This document shows positions 10,306 to 19,452 of a stretch of DNA of 64,000 nt, in pieces (positions within the stretch are counted from its first letter, which is position 1; the number at the start of each line of letters is the position of its first letter). The notes under the pieces are model-generated. The model was given only the letters and a program-made list of their open reading frames with translations. It did not search any database and was not told the origin of the DNA. Origin of the DNA: Methanobacterium sp. SMA-27 (GTDB lineage Archaea; Methanobacteriota; Methanobacteria; Methanobacteriales; Methanobacteriaceae); NCBI RefSeq assembly GCF_000744455.1, contig NZ_JQLY01000001.1, positions 1,488,001-1,552,000 on the forward strand, given 5' to 3'. The position numbers and the translations under genes are program-made.

Positions 10306-10700
10306 TACCAAAGAATAAATTTAGATTTCTCTACTTCAAATGTAATTAGGCTATATTAGGATAGAAAATATTGTTTTGCTTGGCAATCATAGTAAAAAAT
10401 TAGCTTGTTATTGAGTGTAAGTGTTATTATGGGTATAAAACTTTGATATTAGTATATCCTCCATCTCTGTTACCGGTCATATAAACTAAATGAGTTATAT
10501 AAAATTTTATACTAATCGCTATTGTCAATATTCATTTTTAAATGATGGACACTTATAAAAGTGTTAATATGTTTCACTATTGATGTTAATTTTGGATATA
10601 GTATGGTATCATAAAACTTAAGCATAGTCAAATGTTATATAGAATAAATTAAAGTTCATAAAAATTTGAGGCATAAAGAAAGAAAGATTGGTGAGATTAA
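10306..10700. other. Intergenic region
   Basis: This 395-base AT-rich stretch separates the exporter operon from the hydrolase-like gene. I find no ORF or RNA gene. The only clear signal is GGTGAG at 10690-10695, the ribosome binding site of the next gene. Confidence 0.5.
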
Positions 10701-11672
10701 TTGGTAAAAACTGATAAAAAGTTCATCTTAAATATGGATGAACTAGAATATACTAAATTCCCTTTGGATGAGTTATTTTCTCTAGAAGTTAATAATAACA
10801 ATGTTAAATATGAATTTATTATTAGATTTTCAAGCATCAATAAAAATTTAATTTGTTTTGGTTCAGGTGCATATGAACCTGAGAAAATATCACCACCCAT
10901 CTATAGAAGACATAGTTGGGAAAGTAAGTTTGAAGAGTCTGTAATTTACTATAACGATCCTACATTGTACATTGATCCAGAGTTATACATAGGATGGGGT
11001 ATTGGAAAAATAGATGACTGGTATCTATTAGTTATAGCCGATATTATACAAATTTTAGCCCGGAAAAATAATATTACACCTGAAAATATGTTATTTTTTG
11101 GTAGTTCTGGTGGTGGGTTCACAGCCATTATGTTATCAACATTCATTAAGAATTCGTCGGTTATCGTAAATAACCCTCAGATATTTTTAACTAATTATGC
11201 AAAGAGACATCTTAACCAAATGATAAATTCTTGCTTTGATAATTTAGATTTAGAAACAGTTTTAGAACAATATGGACACAGGATTGACATTGTAAAATGT
11301 TTTGAGCACCAACAATATATGCCCAATCTCACATACATAGTAAATTCTGATTCTAAAAACGATATCTTAAATCATTTTATTCCTTTTATCGAAAGTTTAG
11401 TCTTATTTAAATACTTTAATGAGCGGGTAAAAATTTTATTATATAAAAATGAGAAAGGACATGATGGACAATTAGATCCAAATGAAACCATAAAACTAAT
11501 TAAAAATCATTTTATTGAAAAAAATGATATCTCAAATAAAAAACAGTTAAATATTGCTGAAAAAGATCCAAAACATATCAATAAACAATTACAAAATAAT
11601 ACCAATAAAAAACCAAATAAAATTACATATATGTTACAGAGATTTTCTCATGAGTTTTTAAAAAGGAAATAA
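10701..11672 (+). CDS. Alpha/beta-hydrolase-like protein in glycan cluster
   Basis: I do not recognise a named family, but the 323-residue sequence has alpha/beta-hydrolase features. FFGSSGGGF (residues 132-140) is a GxSxG nucleophile elbow with Ser136. KGHDGQLDP places a candidate catalytic His at 254. VNSDSKND around 211-218 offers an acidic residue. There is no signal peptide and no membrane segment, so it is probably cytoplasmic. The last 60 residues are Lys/Asn-rich and low in complexity. Such proteins occur beside capsule and surface-glycan genes and may be esterases or acyl-transfer enzymes (inference). The start is TTG, supported by GGTGAG 5 nt upstream. Confidence 0.65.
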   Translation: MVKTDKKFILNMDELEYTKFPLDELFSLEVNNNNVKYEFIIRFSSINKNLICFGSGAYEPEKISPPIYRRHSWESKFEESVIYYNDPTLYIDPELYIGWGIGKIDDWYLLVIADIIQILARKNNITPENMLFFGSSGGGFTAIMLSTFIKNSSVIVNNPQIFLTNYAKRHLNQMINSCFDNLDLETVLEQYGHRIDIVKCFEHQQYMPNLTYIVNSDSKNDILNHFIPFIESLVLFKYFNERVKILLYKNEKGHDGQLDPNETIKLIKNHFIEKNDISNKKQLNIAEKDPKHINKQLQNNTNKKPNKITYMLQRFSHEFLKRK

Positions 11673-12092
11673 TGAAGATAAGAGAACTTTTTAAAGTGGG
11701 TCTATAATAAATTAACTAATTAAAAATATAAAATAAAATATAATTACAACTTTAATGTTATTTAAAGTCCTGATTATAGCCCTACGGTTCTTAAAATAAT
11801 TTCCACTTGTTTTATTCCATATTATACCCAAAATTGTTCCAAATAACTAATTCTGATTTTCTTTTTGTGGTTCCAATTATTTCTTTTTTAAAATTTCATT
11901 ATTTGACATTTTTTACTCATCTATAAGTATTGATGGTCTGTCCCCGGCCAAACAATGGAATAAAACCATCATAACCATCTTCATTCCATCTTTTAAACAA
12001 TTATGTATCTGTAACTATTGTTTACTTAGTTTTTTTACTCTCTTTTGGGTTACAAGCCTTTTTATTATTTTTCTTAAAAACTTAGAGCTAAA
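11673..12092. other. Intergenic region between convergent genes
   Basis: A 420-base gap between the end of the hydrolase-like gene and the end of the minus-strand adhesin. It holds the transposase relic listed separately and T-rich tracts near 12030-12075 that could act as transcription terminators. Nothing else is supported. Confidence 0.5.
11860..12005 (-). pseudogene. Relic of an IS630-type transposase N-terminus
   Basis: On the minus strand one frame reads LFKRWNEDGYDGFIPLFGRGQ, which resembles the helix-turn-helix linker of IS630-family transposases (RWxxxGxxGL...GRG). After a frame change the sequence continues as ILIDE, a stop, then KMSNNEILKKK, like the LTEEQ...LKK segment that usually follows. 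At least one frameshift and several stops are present and no ends are visible. This is a decayed fragment recognised by eye only. Confidence 0.38.
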
Positions 12093-14111
12093 TTAAACAT
12101 ATACTGAACCATGTACTCTAGCTGGCTTTATACTCCAAATATTATTCTTAGCATCAACATTACCGCTATAACTGTAAATTTCGTATCCAGTTGATGAATC
12201 ACTGAAATGATTGTTATGAAGAATCCTAGTTGATGAACTACCACCAAAATTAACAACAGCATTACCCCTATTTGTTGCTTTGTTAGATTCAAAAATACAA
12301 TCCGTAACGACTAAATTACTAGTATTATAGATAGCAGCACCATTTTCTGCTAAATTCGTCTTGAAATCCGTGCTGGTTACAGTTAATTCACCATTATAAT
12401 TTAAAACAGCTCCACCATTAGTTTGGGCATTGTTGTTTGTGAAATTTGTTTGGATAATAGTCATTTTTCCTATACCATTTTTAACTGCTCCTCCTTGATT
12501 TGCATCATTATCGGTGAAATTACAGTTGCTAATTTTTATTTTGGTAAAGGAAACACTATCAACACCTTCAGATAGAATTGCACCACCATTCTTTTTTGCA
12601 GTGTTTTTATTAAATAAACTATTAGACACTGTTAAATTACCCATATAATTAAAAATGGCCCCTCCATTATTGCTTGCGTAGTTCTGGATGAATATACAAT
12701 TATTTATACTACAGTTGCTTCTTTCATTAAGTATAGCTCCACCACTACTAATAGTGGATATATTACTTGTGAAAGTACAATCTTTAACTGTTGCTTTACT
12801 TTTGTAACTATGAATTGCTCCACCATAACCTTTGAGTGATTTATTAGATGTGAAAATACTATTTGCCACATTTGTAGTACCCTTATCTGTATAAACAGCC
12901 CCTCCAGTACCGGTAATTGCAGTATTATTGTTAAATCTACAATTTATAATATTAAACGTTCCTCCATAATTTTTTGTTGCTCCACCAGAATTAACAGCGC
13001 CATTACTGGAAAAAGAACTATTAGATACTGTTGTAAGACCAGCATAATCAGTAATACTTCCCCCACCATTGTTTCCTCTGTTATTGTTAAATGTACAATT
13101 TGTAATTATTCCATTCGATCTTACATCAACGATTGCTCCACCACTTAAGGTTCTTGCAGTATTATGGTTAAATTTACTGTTTTTTATATTTATAGAAGCA
13201 TAATAACTATCTATTGCTCCTCCATCGCCACCTATTGCTGTATTATAATAAAAGTTTTCTTTGTTAATTGTAATTTTACCATGATAATTGTTGATACTGC
13301 CTCCACTTTTTTTTGCAGTGTTTCTGGAATAATAATTTTGAGTTAAAGTTAAAGTGCATCTGTCGTTGAAAATGGCTCCCCCATTATTTGAAGTATTATC
13401 AAGGAATTTACTGTTTGTAATCTTTGCAGTGTTATGAATGGTATATACTCCTCCCCCTCCACTACTTGCTTTATTATTGTTAAATGAACTATCAATAGTA
13501 GTTAAAGCATTATTGGAATAGATAGATCCCCCTCTTATTGCGCTGTTAGCTATAAAATTACTATTCTTGACGTTCAATCTACCATAATAATTAACAATGC
13601 CTCCACCATTTGAACTTGCTATATCATTGGTGAATGTGCTGTTAAATACAGTTATTGAACCTTTGTAATTGTATATGGCCCCACCATCAGAAGCTCTTCC
13701 GTTAATTAATTTTAAATTAGATATGTTCACGTTTATTCCTGATCTAATTTTGAAAATTCTACCGTTACGATGGGCATCAATTACTGTATAACGATGATCA
13801 TCACCATAAATATTCATACTTTTAGAAATACTTATATCATGTTCATAGTAAGTACCTTGAGTAATTCTAACAGTTCCACCGGTAGATATGTGACCTACAG
13901 CATTTTTAATAGTTCTTTTCGGTCCATCTTTTCCATTCCACTTGCTACTAAGTCCATTCCAACCATCATTCCCATTGTTACTTACATATATTTTTGATGT
14001 ACTTACAGAAGCTGCATCAGCGGAATGAATGTTAAACGACATCAATACTATAAGAAATATTAATAATAAAGGAATTATTACGAATTTTGAGGTAATTATA
14101 TTAGTTTTCAT
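12093..14111 (-). CDS. Adhesin-like protein with Pmp-type beta-helix repeats
   Basis: Secreted surface protein of about 672 residues. Residues 1-36 are a signal peptide (hydrophobic core FVIIPLLLIFLIVLMSF, then HSADAASV). The rest is a right-handed parallel beta-helix made of roughly 20 repeats carrying GGAI/GGAV and NSxFxxN motifs, as in chlamydial Pmp and methanogen adhesin-like proteins. There is no C-terminal membrane anchor, so retention at the wall must be by other means. Of the two ATGs (14117 and 14111) the second stands 8 nt from AAGG and is preferred; the first is too close. It is flanked by glycosyltransferases and its repeats are likely glycosylated or adhesive (inference). Confidence 0.88.
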   Translation of the reverse strand: MKTNIITSKFVIIPLLLIFLIVLMSFNIHSADAASVSTSKIYVSNNGNDGWNGLSSKWNGKDGPKRTIKNAVGHISTGGTVRITQGTYYEHDISISKSMNIYGDDHRYTVIDAHRNGRIFKIRSGINVNISNLKLINGRASDGGAIYNYKGSITVFNSTFTNDIASSNGGGIVNYYGRLNVKNSNFIANSAIRGGSIYSNNALTTIDSSFNNNKASSGGGGVYTIHNTAKITNSKFLDNTSNNGGAIFNDRCTLTLTQNYYSRNTAKKSGGSINNYHGKITINKENFYYNTAIGGDGGAIDSYYASINIKNSKFNHNTARTLSGGAIVDVRSNGIITNCTFNNNRGNNGGGSITDYAGLTTVSNSSFSSNGAVNSGGATKNYGGTFNIINCRFNNNTAITGTGGAVYTDKGTTNVANSIFTSNKSLKGYGGAIHSYKSKATVKDCTFTSNISTISSGGAILNERSNCSINNCIFIQNYASNNGGAIFNYMGNLTVSNSLFNKNTAKKNGGAILSEGVDSVSFTKIKISNCNFTDNDANQGGAVKNGIGKMTIIQTNFTNNNAQTNGGAVLNYNGELTVTSTDFKTNLAENGAAIYNTSNLVVTDCIFESNKATNRGNAVVNFGGSSSTRILHNNHFSDSSTGYEIYSYSGNVDAKNNIWSIKPARVHGSVYV

Positions 14112-14426
14112 CGTCATTGCCTTCTATACTTTTAATATTTTTTCTAAATTAAATTTATTATATTTTTAATTTTAAATTAAAGATTACTTTTAAATTAAGA
14201 TTAAATTATAAAATAATAATCTTCACATATAAATAAAGGTTCTTCACTTTTTTGTGATATTTAAGAATATACAAACATAAAATTTGTTAATAATTAAATA
14301 ATATTTAAAATTGTAAAAAAATTTTATTCCATTGCTCACAATAAAAAATTTTGACAAATTTTATACATATATTTTAGAAGAAGGTTTTTAGAAATATTAA
14401 AGAATATAGATTAATAAAGGAAATTC
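14112..14426. promoter_or_regulatory. Divergent promoter region, adhesin / GT2
   Basis: For the minus-strand adhesin a TATA-like box TTTATTTATATGTG is seen at about 14226-14239. About 14 nt upstream of it (14252-14258 on the plus strand) lies TTGTGAT, one half of the palindrome found intact before the adhesin at 53449. For the plus-strand gene, AAAGGA precedes the ATG at 14427. Both are readings by eye. Confidence 0.4.
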
Positions 14427-15389
14427 ATGGAAAAAATAATTCTATCAATAGTAATTCCTAATTATAATGGTATTCATTTACTTAAAGAATGTCTGGATTC
14501 TATACAAAAACAGGATTTTCCTTTTTATGAAGTGATCATTATAGATAATGCTTCCAAGGATAAAAGTGTTGAATATCTTGAAGAAAATTATCCAGAATTT
14601 ACGTTGATAATAAATAAAGAAAATTTAGGCTTTGCAGCTGCTGTGAATCAAGGAATAAAAGCTTCAAATGCAGAATATATTTTTCTCCTAAACACAGATG
14701 TTGAATTGGAAATCAATTGCATTTCAAACCTTTTAAATTGTATTAAAAAAGAAAATAATATCTTTGTTGTTTCATCAAAGATGATCCAGTACCATGATAG
14801 GTACAAAATAGATGATGCTGGTGATGAATATTCAATTTTAGGCTGGACTAAAAAAGTAGGAGAGGGTAAATCTACAGATTTATATAATAAAAAAAGAGAG
14901 ATTTTTAGTGCCTGCGCTGGGGCTTCAATCTATAGAAAAACTGTTTTTAATGATATAGGATACTTTGATGAAAACTTTTTTGCATATATGGAAGATGTTG
15001 ATATAAGTTACCGTGCAAAAATTTATGGATACAAATGTATCTACTGTCCCAAAGCAGTTGTTTACCATATAGGCAGTGCCGCCAGCGGAAGTAGATATAA
15101 TGCATTTAAAATTAGATTAGCTGCCAGAAATAATGTGTATGTACCCTATAAAAATATGCCATGGCCACAACTAGCATTGAACTTCATATTTTTGATATTG
15201 GGCTTTCTGATAAAATATCTGTTTTTTCTTAAAAAGGGTTATGGAAACGAGTATATAAAAGGGTTACAGGATGGTTTAAAATCTTTAAGCAAAATAGATA
15301 AAATAGAATATAAAAGTAATAGACGGAATAATTATTTACACATAGAATGGCTTTTAATTAAAAATACTGTGAAGAATATTTTTAGTTAA
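14427..15389 (+). CDS. GT2 family glycosyltransferase (rhamnosyltransferase-like)
   Basis: A 320-residue GT2 enzyme. IVIPNYNGIHLLKECLDSI starts the fold at residue 8, IIIDNASKDKS is the nucleotide-sugar loop, LLNTDVELE carries the metal-binding DxD-like motif, and FFAYMEDVDISYRAK the catalytic ED region. A hydrophobic segment near the C-terminus (LALNFIFLILGFLIKYLFF) may tether it to the membrane. The next two genes, another GT2 and a polyprenyl sugar-phosphotransferase, lie on the same strand, consistent with one biosynthetic set. AAAGGA lies shortly before the ATG. Confidence 0.9.
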   Translation: MEKIILSIVIPNYNGIHLLKECLDSIQKQDFPFYEVIIIDNASKDKSVEYLEENYPEFTLIINKENLGFAAAVNQGIKASNAEYIFLLNTDVELEINCISNLLNCIKKENNIFVVSSKMIQYHDRYKIDDAGDEYSILGWTKKVGEGKSTDLYNKKREIFSACAGASIYRKTVFNDIGYFDENFFAYMEDVDISYRAKIYGYKCIYCPKAVVYHIGSAASGSRYNAFKIRLAARNNVYVPYKNMPWPQLALNFIFLILGFLIKYLFFLKKGYGNEYIKGLQDGLKSLSKIDKIEYKSNRRNNYLHIEWLLIKNTVKNIFS

Positions 15390-15577
15390 TCAAATTAAAT
15401 AATTTTTTAATAGTAAAGCTTATTTTTAACTAAATCAAATATAATTTATCTACAGTTAACTTTCAATTATAATATTTATATTCATTTAAGAAATTTGATA
15501 ATCAATTTATTTAATGTTGTGCATCTACTTTGGATCTAATCCAAAATATGATAAACCATTTCCAAAGGAGCCATAAA

Positions 15578-16447
15578 ATGGACTTATCCATCATAATAGT
15601 AAATTATGAAACTTACGATCTAACAAAACAAGCTGTAGAATCTGTTATTAAACAAGATCAACCTTTTAGCTACGATATTTACTTAGTGGACAATGGATCA
15701 AAAGATGGGAGCATCCATAAATTAAAAGAGCATTTTTTAAAAGAGTCTGAAGATGGCCTTATCAAATTCATATTGAACAATGAAAATAGGGGTTTTGCTT
15801 ATGCAAACAACCTTGCACTCAAGAAAATAACATCTGAATATATTCTTTTACTCAATTCTGACACGATTATTGTTGACAAATGTCTTGAAGATTCTCTCAA
15901 CTACATTAAAAACCATAAAGACATAGGAGCATTGGGTTGTAAAGTTGTTTTACCGGATAATACATTGGACATGGCATGTAGAAGAAGTTTTCCAGATTTT
16001 AATGTTTCATTCTATAAATTAACAGGATTATCACGAGTTTTTCCCAAAAGTGAACGTTTTGGAAGGTATAATCTTAGTTATTTAAACGAAGATGAGACCT
16101 ATGAAGTGGATTGTATTGTAGGTGCCTTCATGCTTGTCAGATCACAAGCGATTAAAGATGTTGGTTTTTTGGATGAATCATTTTTTATGTATGGGGAAGA
16201 TATTGACTGGTGCTATCGTATTAAGGCTGCAAACTGGAAAATAATCTATTTTAGCGATGCAAAAATTATACATTATAAAGGTGCGAGTAACAATAAACAA
16301 CTGACATATGAATTTTATAGGGCAATGTATATCTTCTATAATAAACATTATAAGGATGGATATCCTTGGATTACAACTGCTGCAACTTATTTAGGAATTT
16401 GGGGCATTTGCAGTTTGAAAATGTTTAAAAATTATATTACTAGATAA
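15578..16447 (+). CDS. GT2 family glycosyltransferase (rhamnosyltransferase-like)
   Basis: A 289-residue GT2 enzyme with [21 protein letters not shown] at the N-terminus, [18 protein letters not shown] and [17 protein letters not shown], the standard rhamnosyltransferase-like set. A longer frame opens at TTG 15530 but has no ribosome binding site. The ATG at 15578 follows AAAGGAG by 8 nt and begins directly at the fold. The gene lies 51 nt before the sugar-phosphotransferase gene and probably acts on the lipid-linked sugar that enzyme makes (inference). Confidence 0.9.
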   Translation: MDLSIIIVNYETYDLTKQAVESVIKQDQPFSYDIYLVDNGSKDGSIHKLKEHFLKESEDGLIKFILNNENRGFAYANNLALKKITSEYILLLNSDTIIVDKCLEDSLNYIKNHKDIGALGCKVVLPDNTLDMACRRSFPDFNVSFYKLTGLSRVFPKSERFGRYNLSYLNEDETYEVDCIVGAFMLVRSQAIKDVGFLDESFFMYGEDIDWCYRIKAANWKIIYFSDAKIIHYKGASNNKQLTYEFYRAMYIFYNKHYKDGYPWITTAATYLGIWGICSLKMFKNYITR

Positions 16448-16498
16448 ATAATAAGTTGAACTAATAATTATATGAACAATGTCAAGGGGGTGTAAACA

Positions 16499-17890
16499 GT
16501 GATCAGAGAAAATCAGAGACTACTAAATATTCTACAAATTATTCTTGATGCTGTTGTACTAACCTTAGCATTATATTTTGCATGGTATATACGTGTTAAA
16601 ACAGATCTTTTAGGCCCTGGTTTTGATGTTTGGGGAATACCCCAATATGCAACCTCCCTTCTATTTATTATAATATCTTACACCATTCTGAACTACTTCT
16701 TTGGCTTATATAATCCTCAAAGAACAGATAAAATTAGTTCTGAAATAAAGCAGATCCTTAAAGTAAATGTTATAGGGATGTTACTGCTAATTACAACCTT
16801 GTATATTATCGAGGTTAGCGATTATTCAAGATATATACTAGCTATGTTTGCAATATTCAGTACAATGTTCATGACCATTGAGAGAGTTATTCTTAGAAAT
16901 GTGTTAAGATACGTACGTGGAAAAGGGTATAATGTACAGTTCATACTTGTTATAGGTGCAGGTGAACTTGGTGAAAAATTTGCAAACAAAATCAAGAAGA
17001 ACTATTATATTGGATATAATATAATTGGATTTTTAGATGACAACATTTCTAAAGGTCAAAAAATTGCTGATTCAGAGATAATTGGGCAAATTAAAGATTT
17101 AGAACGTACAATTCTCACGCGTACTGTTGATATGGCAATCATAACCCTCTCCTCTAGACATTACGAGTTAATAGAAGATATTGTAAACACTCTAGAGAAA
17201 TTTGGTGTGAAAGCGGAAATTGTGCCTGATTTCTATAGGTACTTTCCAGCAAAGCCATATATCGATATGATAGATGATATTCCGGTAATAAATATAAGAT
17301 ATGTACCACTTGATAACAACTTAAACAAGATTCTAAAGAGGATTTCGGATATAATTCTTGCAATATTGGGCATAATTGTAACCTCTCCAATACTTCTTGT
17401 CACAGCAATTCTTGTGAAGCACAGTTCTCCAGGGCCAGTTATATACAAACAAAAGAGGGTGGGATGTAACAGGAAAGAATTTGATATTTACAAATTCCGT
17501 AGTATGAGGGTCCAAGATTGTGAAGAATTTAAATGGACAAAAGAAGATGACCCCCGGAAGACTAAAATCGGTGCATTTATACGTAGAACTAATATTGATG
17601 AATTACCGCAATTTTTTAATATTTTAAAAGGTGATATGAGTTTAATAGGCCCTAGACCAGAACGCCCATATTTTGTTGATAAATTCAGGGATGAAATTCC
17701 GAAGTATATGATAAAACACCATGTACGTCCGGGCATGACAGGTTATGCACAGATTAATGGTTATAGAGGTAATACATCAATTAAAAAAAGAATTGATCAT
17801 GATATCTTCTATGTTGAAAACTGGAATTTCCTACTGGATGTGAAAATATTCTTCATGACGTTTAAAAGCTTCTTCAAAAATGCCTATTAA
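16499..17890 (+). CDS. Polyprenyl glycosylphosphotransferase (WbaP/WcaJ-like)
   Basis: A 463-residue membrane enzyme expected to transfer a sugar-1-phosphate from a nucleotide sugar to a polyprenyl phosphate, the first committed step of lipid-linked glycan assembly. The N-terminal 125 residues hold about four membrane segments, followed by a Rossmann-like domain (VIGAGELGEKFANKI). The C-terminal bacterial sugar transferase domain has YKQKRVG, YKFRSM, RRTNIDELPQFFNILKGDMSLIGPRPE (in parts) and RPGMTGYAQING. All the usual catalytic Asp-Glu and Arg motifs are visible. The GTG start follows AGGGGGTG at normal spacing. In archaea the carrier would be dolichyl- or undecaprenyl-type (inference). Confidence 0.93.
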   Translation: MIRENQRLLNILQIILDAVVLTLALYFAWYIRVKTDLLGPGFDVWGIPQYATSLLFIIISYTILNYFFGLYNPQRTDKISSEIKQILKVNVIGMLLLITTLYIIEVSDYSRYILAMFAIFSTMFMTIERVILRNVLRYVRGKGYNVQFILVIGAGELGEKFANKIKKNYYIGYNIIGFLDDNISKGQKIADSEIIGQIKDLERTILTRTVDMAIITLSSRHYELIEDIVNTLEKFGVKAEIVPDFYRYFPAKPYIDMIDDIPVINIRYVPLDNNLNKILKRISDIILAILGIIVTSPILLVTAILVKHSSPGPVIYKQKRVGCNRKEFDIYKFRSMRVQDCEEFKWTKEDDPRKTKIGAFIRRTNIDELPQFFNILKGDMSLIGPRPERPYFVDKFRDEIPKYMIKHHVRPGMTGYAQINGYRGNTSIKKRIDHDIFYVENWNFLLDVKIFFMTFKSFFKNAY

Positions 17891-18345
17891 ACCAATTTAA
17901 ACCTTATTATCTAATACAAATTTAATTTAAAAAAATTGGTTAATACTTAAAAACCTTTATTTTTTCTTAAAACTAATTATTAAATATTTAAATTTAGAAA
18001 TAATGTAAATTTTAACTTTTTTTGTGATTTTTATCCATTTATGATTGATTTTCATAAATGCAAAGTATATCACATATTCATAAAAAGAACCAATGAATCT
18101 AATTTAGGATTATCTAGTTTTAAATGATGTTTATTGTTAAAAACAGTAAAGGAATGAGCTTATCCGATGATCTTCATATCAATAACCTCATAATAGGTGT
18201 TAAATCATGAAAACAATCCTATACACCTCCTTTTTTCAAAATTATACCGAAGTCTTTATTAGGTTGTTTGAGTGATTCACTATTAGTGTTTGATTTAGAT
18301 CAAATATTTATCCTATTTGATTTTGTCAAGCAGGGAGGCGGTATA
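17891..18345. promoter_or_regulatory. Leader and promoter region of pseudomurein-binding peptidase gene
   Basis: The first part may hold a weak terminator for the upstream gene: AACCAATTT at 17890 can pair with AAATTGGTT at 17933-17941. At 18022 TTTGTGATTTTTATCC resembles the surface-gene palindrome with its second arm degraded. A box AAAATTATACC at 18237-18247 could be the promoter. Two palindromes, TTTGAT-TTAG-ATCAAA at 18289-18304 and TTTGA-TTTTG-TCAAG at 18316-18330, precede GGGAGG at 18333-18338. Confidence 0.4.
18207..18275 (+). CDS. Possible 22-residue leader ORF
   Basis: ATG at 18207 opens a 22-codon frame, MKTILYTSFFQNYTEVFIRL plus two residues, preceded by AGGTG at normal spacing. 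It ends 70 nt before the proposed start of the pseudomurein peptidase gene. It also contains CACCTCC, complementary to that gene's GGAGG. If the promoter lies at 18237, this ORF would not be on the main transcript, so its reality is doubtful. Confidence 0.2.
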   Translation: MKTILYTSFFQNYTEVFIRLFE

Positions 18346-19407
18346 ATTAATAGAAAATTACTCTTATCAGTGCTATTATTTTTTAGTTTAGCACTTGCTT
18401 TAAATGCGAGTACAAGTAGTGCTGCATCGATGGATCAGAAAAATATTAGTATTTCCAACACATCTCCGGATAATTTGGGTAACAATATTTGTTCATCCAA
18501 TTACATAACCGGCAATGCAAATTCTACAACAAAAACTAACATTAAAAATACAACAACAAAGAAAGCGAAAATAAATAGTACAATGGCAGCAGGAGCCCCT
18601 GTGAAAGTAAATGGTTTAACATTAGCACAGTTAAAGGGTGGAACTTCCAGAGTTCAATCATTCTACAATAAAAATAACAGACTACCTAAGTATGTTACAT
18701 TTGGAACCAGAAAAATATCAATATCAACATTCAAGAAAAACATAGCAACACAAGGACTAAAAATAAAAACTAAAACAATATCTACCAAAACAGTAACCAC
18801 AAAAAAAGTGAATGGTCTAACTGTTTTACAGTTAAAAGAGGGAACATACAGAGTTCAATCATTCTACAATAAAAATGGCAGACTTCCAAAGTATGTTAAA
18901 TTTGGAACCAGAAAAATAACAATGGCAACATTTCAGGAAAACATAACAACACAAGGACTAAAAATAAATACAACCCGAAAAACAGTTAAAATAGACACCA
19001 GTTCTGTGGCTTCACTAGCAAAATCGCTTAAAGCTGGTTCTACATCCACATATAACACTGCTGTAGCTATATTTAATTGGGTTAGAGACAACATTAACTA
19101 TTCGTTCTACTACAACACCAGATATGGTGCATCAGGAACATTGAAAAATAGATCTGGTAACTGTGTTGATACATCACATCTACTTATTTCTCTTGCAAGA
19201 AGTGCTGGAATTACAGCCCGGTATGTGCATGGAACTTGTAAATTTTCAAGTGGAACTTGGTACGGCCATGTATGGGCTCAGTTATATTTAAATGGTAAAT
19301 GGGTTATTGCCGATGGCACCAGTTATAGAAACTCACTTGGAGTTGTAAAAAACTGGGATACTTCAACCTATAAATTAAACGGTATATACACAACACTTCC
19401 ATTTTAG
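18346..19407 (+). CDS. Pseudomurein endoisopeptidase-like protein with two PMB repeats
   Basis: Secreted protein of about 353 residues. After a signal peptide (NRKLLLSVLLFFSLALALNA) come two pseudomurein-binding repeats at about 89-141 and 156-207, each with the RVQSFYNKNxRLPKYVxFGT core. A transglutaminase-like domain follows, with Cys273 (SGNCVDTSH), His308 (GHVWAQ) and Asp323 (ADGTS), the triad of PeiW/PeiP-type pseudomurein endoisopeptidases. It probably cuts the peptide bridges of the host's own wall for growth or division. The repeat part is shared with the next genes, the catalytic part is not. In-frame TTG (18268) and GTG (18286) lack ribosome binding sites; GGGAGG at 18333 sits correctly for ATT at 18346. 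Confidence 0.85.
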   Translation: MNRKLLLSVLLFFSLALALNASTSSAASMDQKNISISNTSPDNLGNNICSSNYITGNANSTTKTNIKNTTTKKAKINSTMAAGAPVKVNGLTLAQLKGGTSRVQSFYNKNNRLPKYVTFGTRKISISTFKKNIATQGLKIKTKTISTKTVTTKKVNGLTVLQLKEGTYRVQSFYNKNGRLPKYVKFGTRKITMATFQENITTQGLKINTTRKTVKIDTSSVASLAKSLKAGSTSTYNTAVAIFNWVRDNINYSFYYNTRYGASGTLKNRSGNCVDTSHLLISLARSAGITARYVHGTCKFSSGTWYGHVWAQLYLNGKWVIADGTSYRNSLGVVKNWDTSTYKLNGIYTTLPF

Positions 19408-19452
19408 ATGAAATCAAAAAAATTACATCATTTCTTTCTTCTTTTTTTAAAA
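19407..19452 (+). terminator. Possible terminator after the peptidase gene
   Basis: GATGAAAT and ATTACATC flank an A-rich loop just after the stop codon and form a short imperfect stem. A T-rich tract follows (TTTCTTTCTTCTTTTTTT). Confidence 0.4.

Noticed and set aside
12600..13700. Regularly spaced short repeats resembling a CRISPR array
   Set aside because: The repeats are degenerate coding repeats (GGAI and NSxF motifs) in an open frame; unit lengths vary and there are no identical repeats with unique spacers.
15530..15577. N-terminal extension of the GT2 gene from TTG 15530
   Set aside because: No ribosome site before the TTG, while AAAGGAG stands 8 nt before the ATG at 15578, where the GT2 fold begins.
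18268..18345. TTG at 18268 or GTG at 18286 as true start of the peptidase
   Set aside because: Neither has a ribosome binding site, and the strong GGGAGG would then lie uselessly within the coding sequence; the signal peptide also begins only after the ATT.
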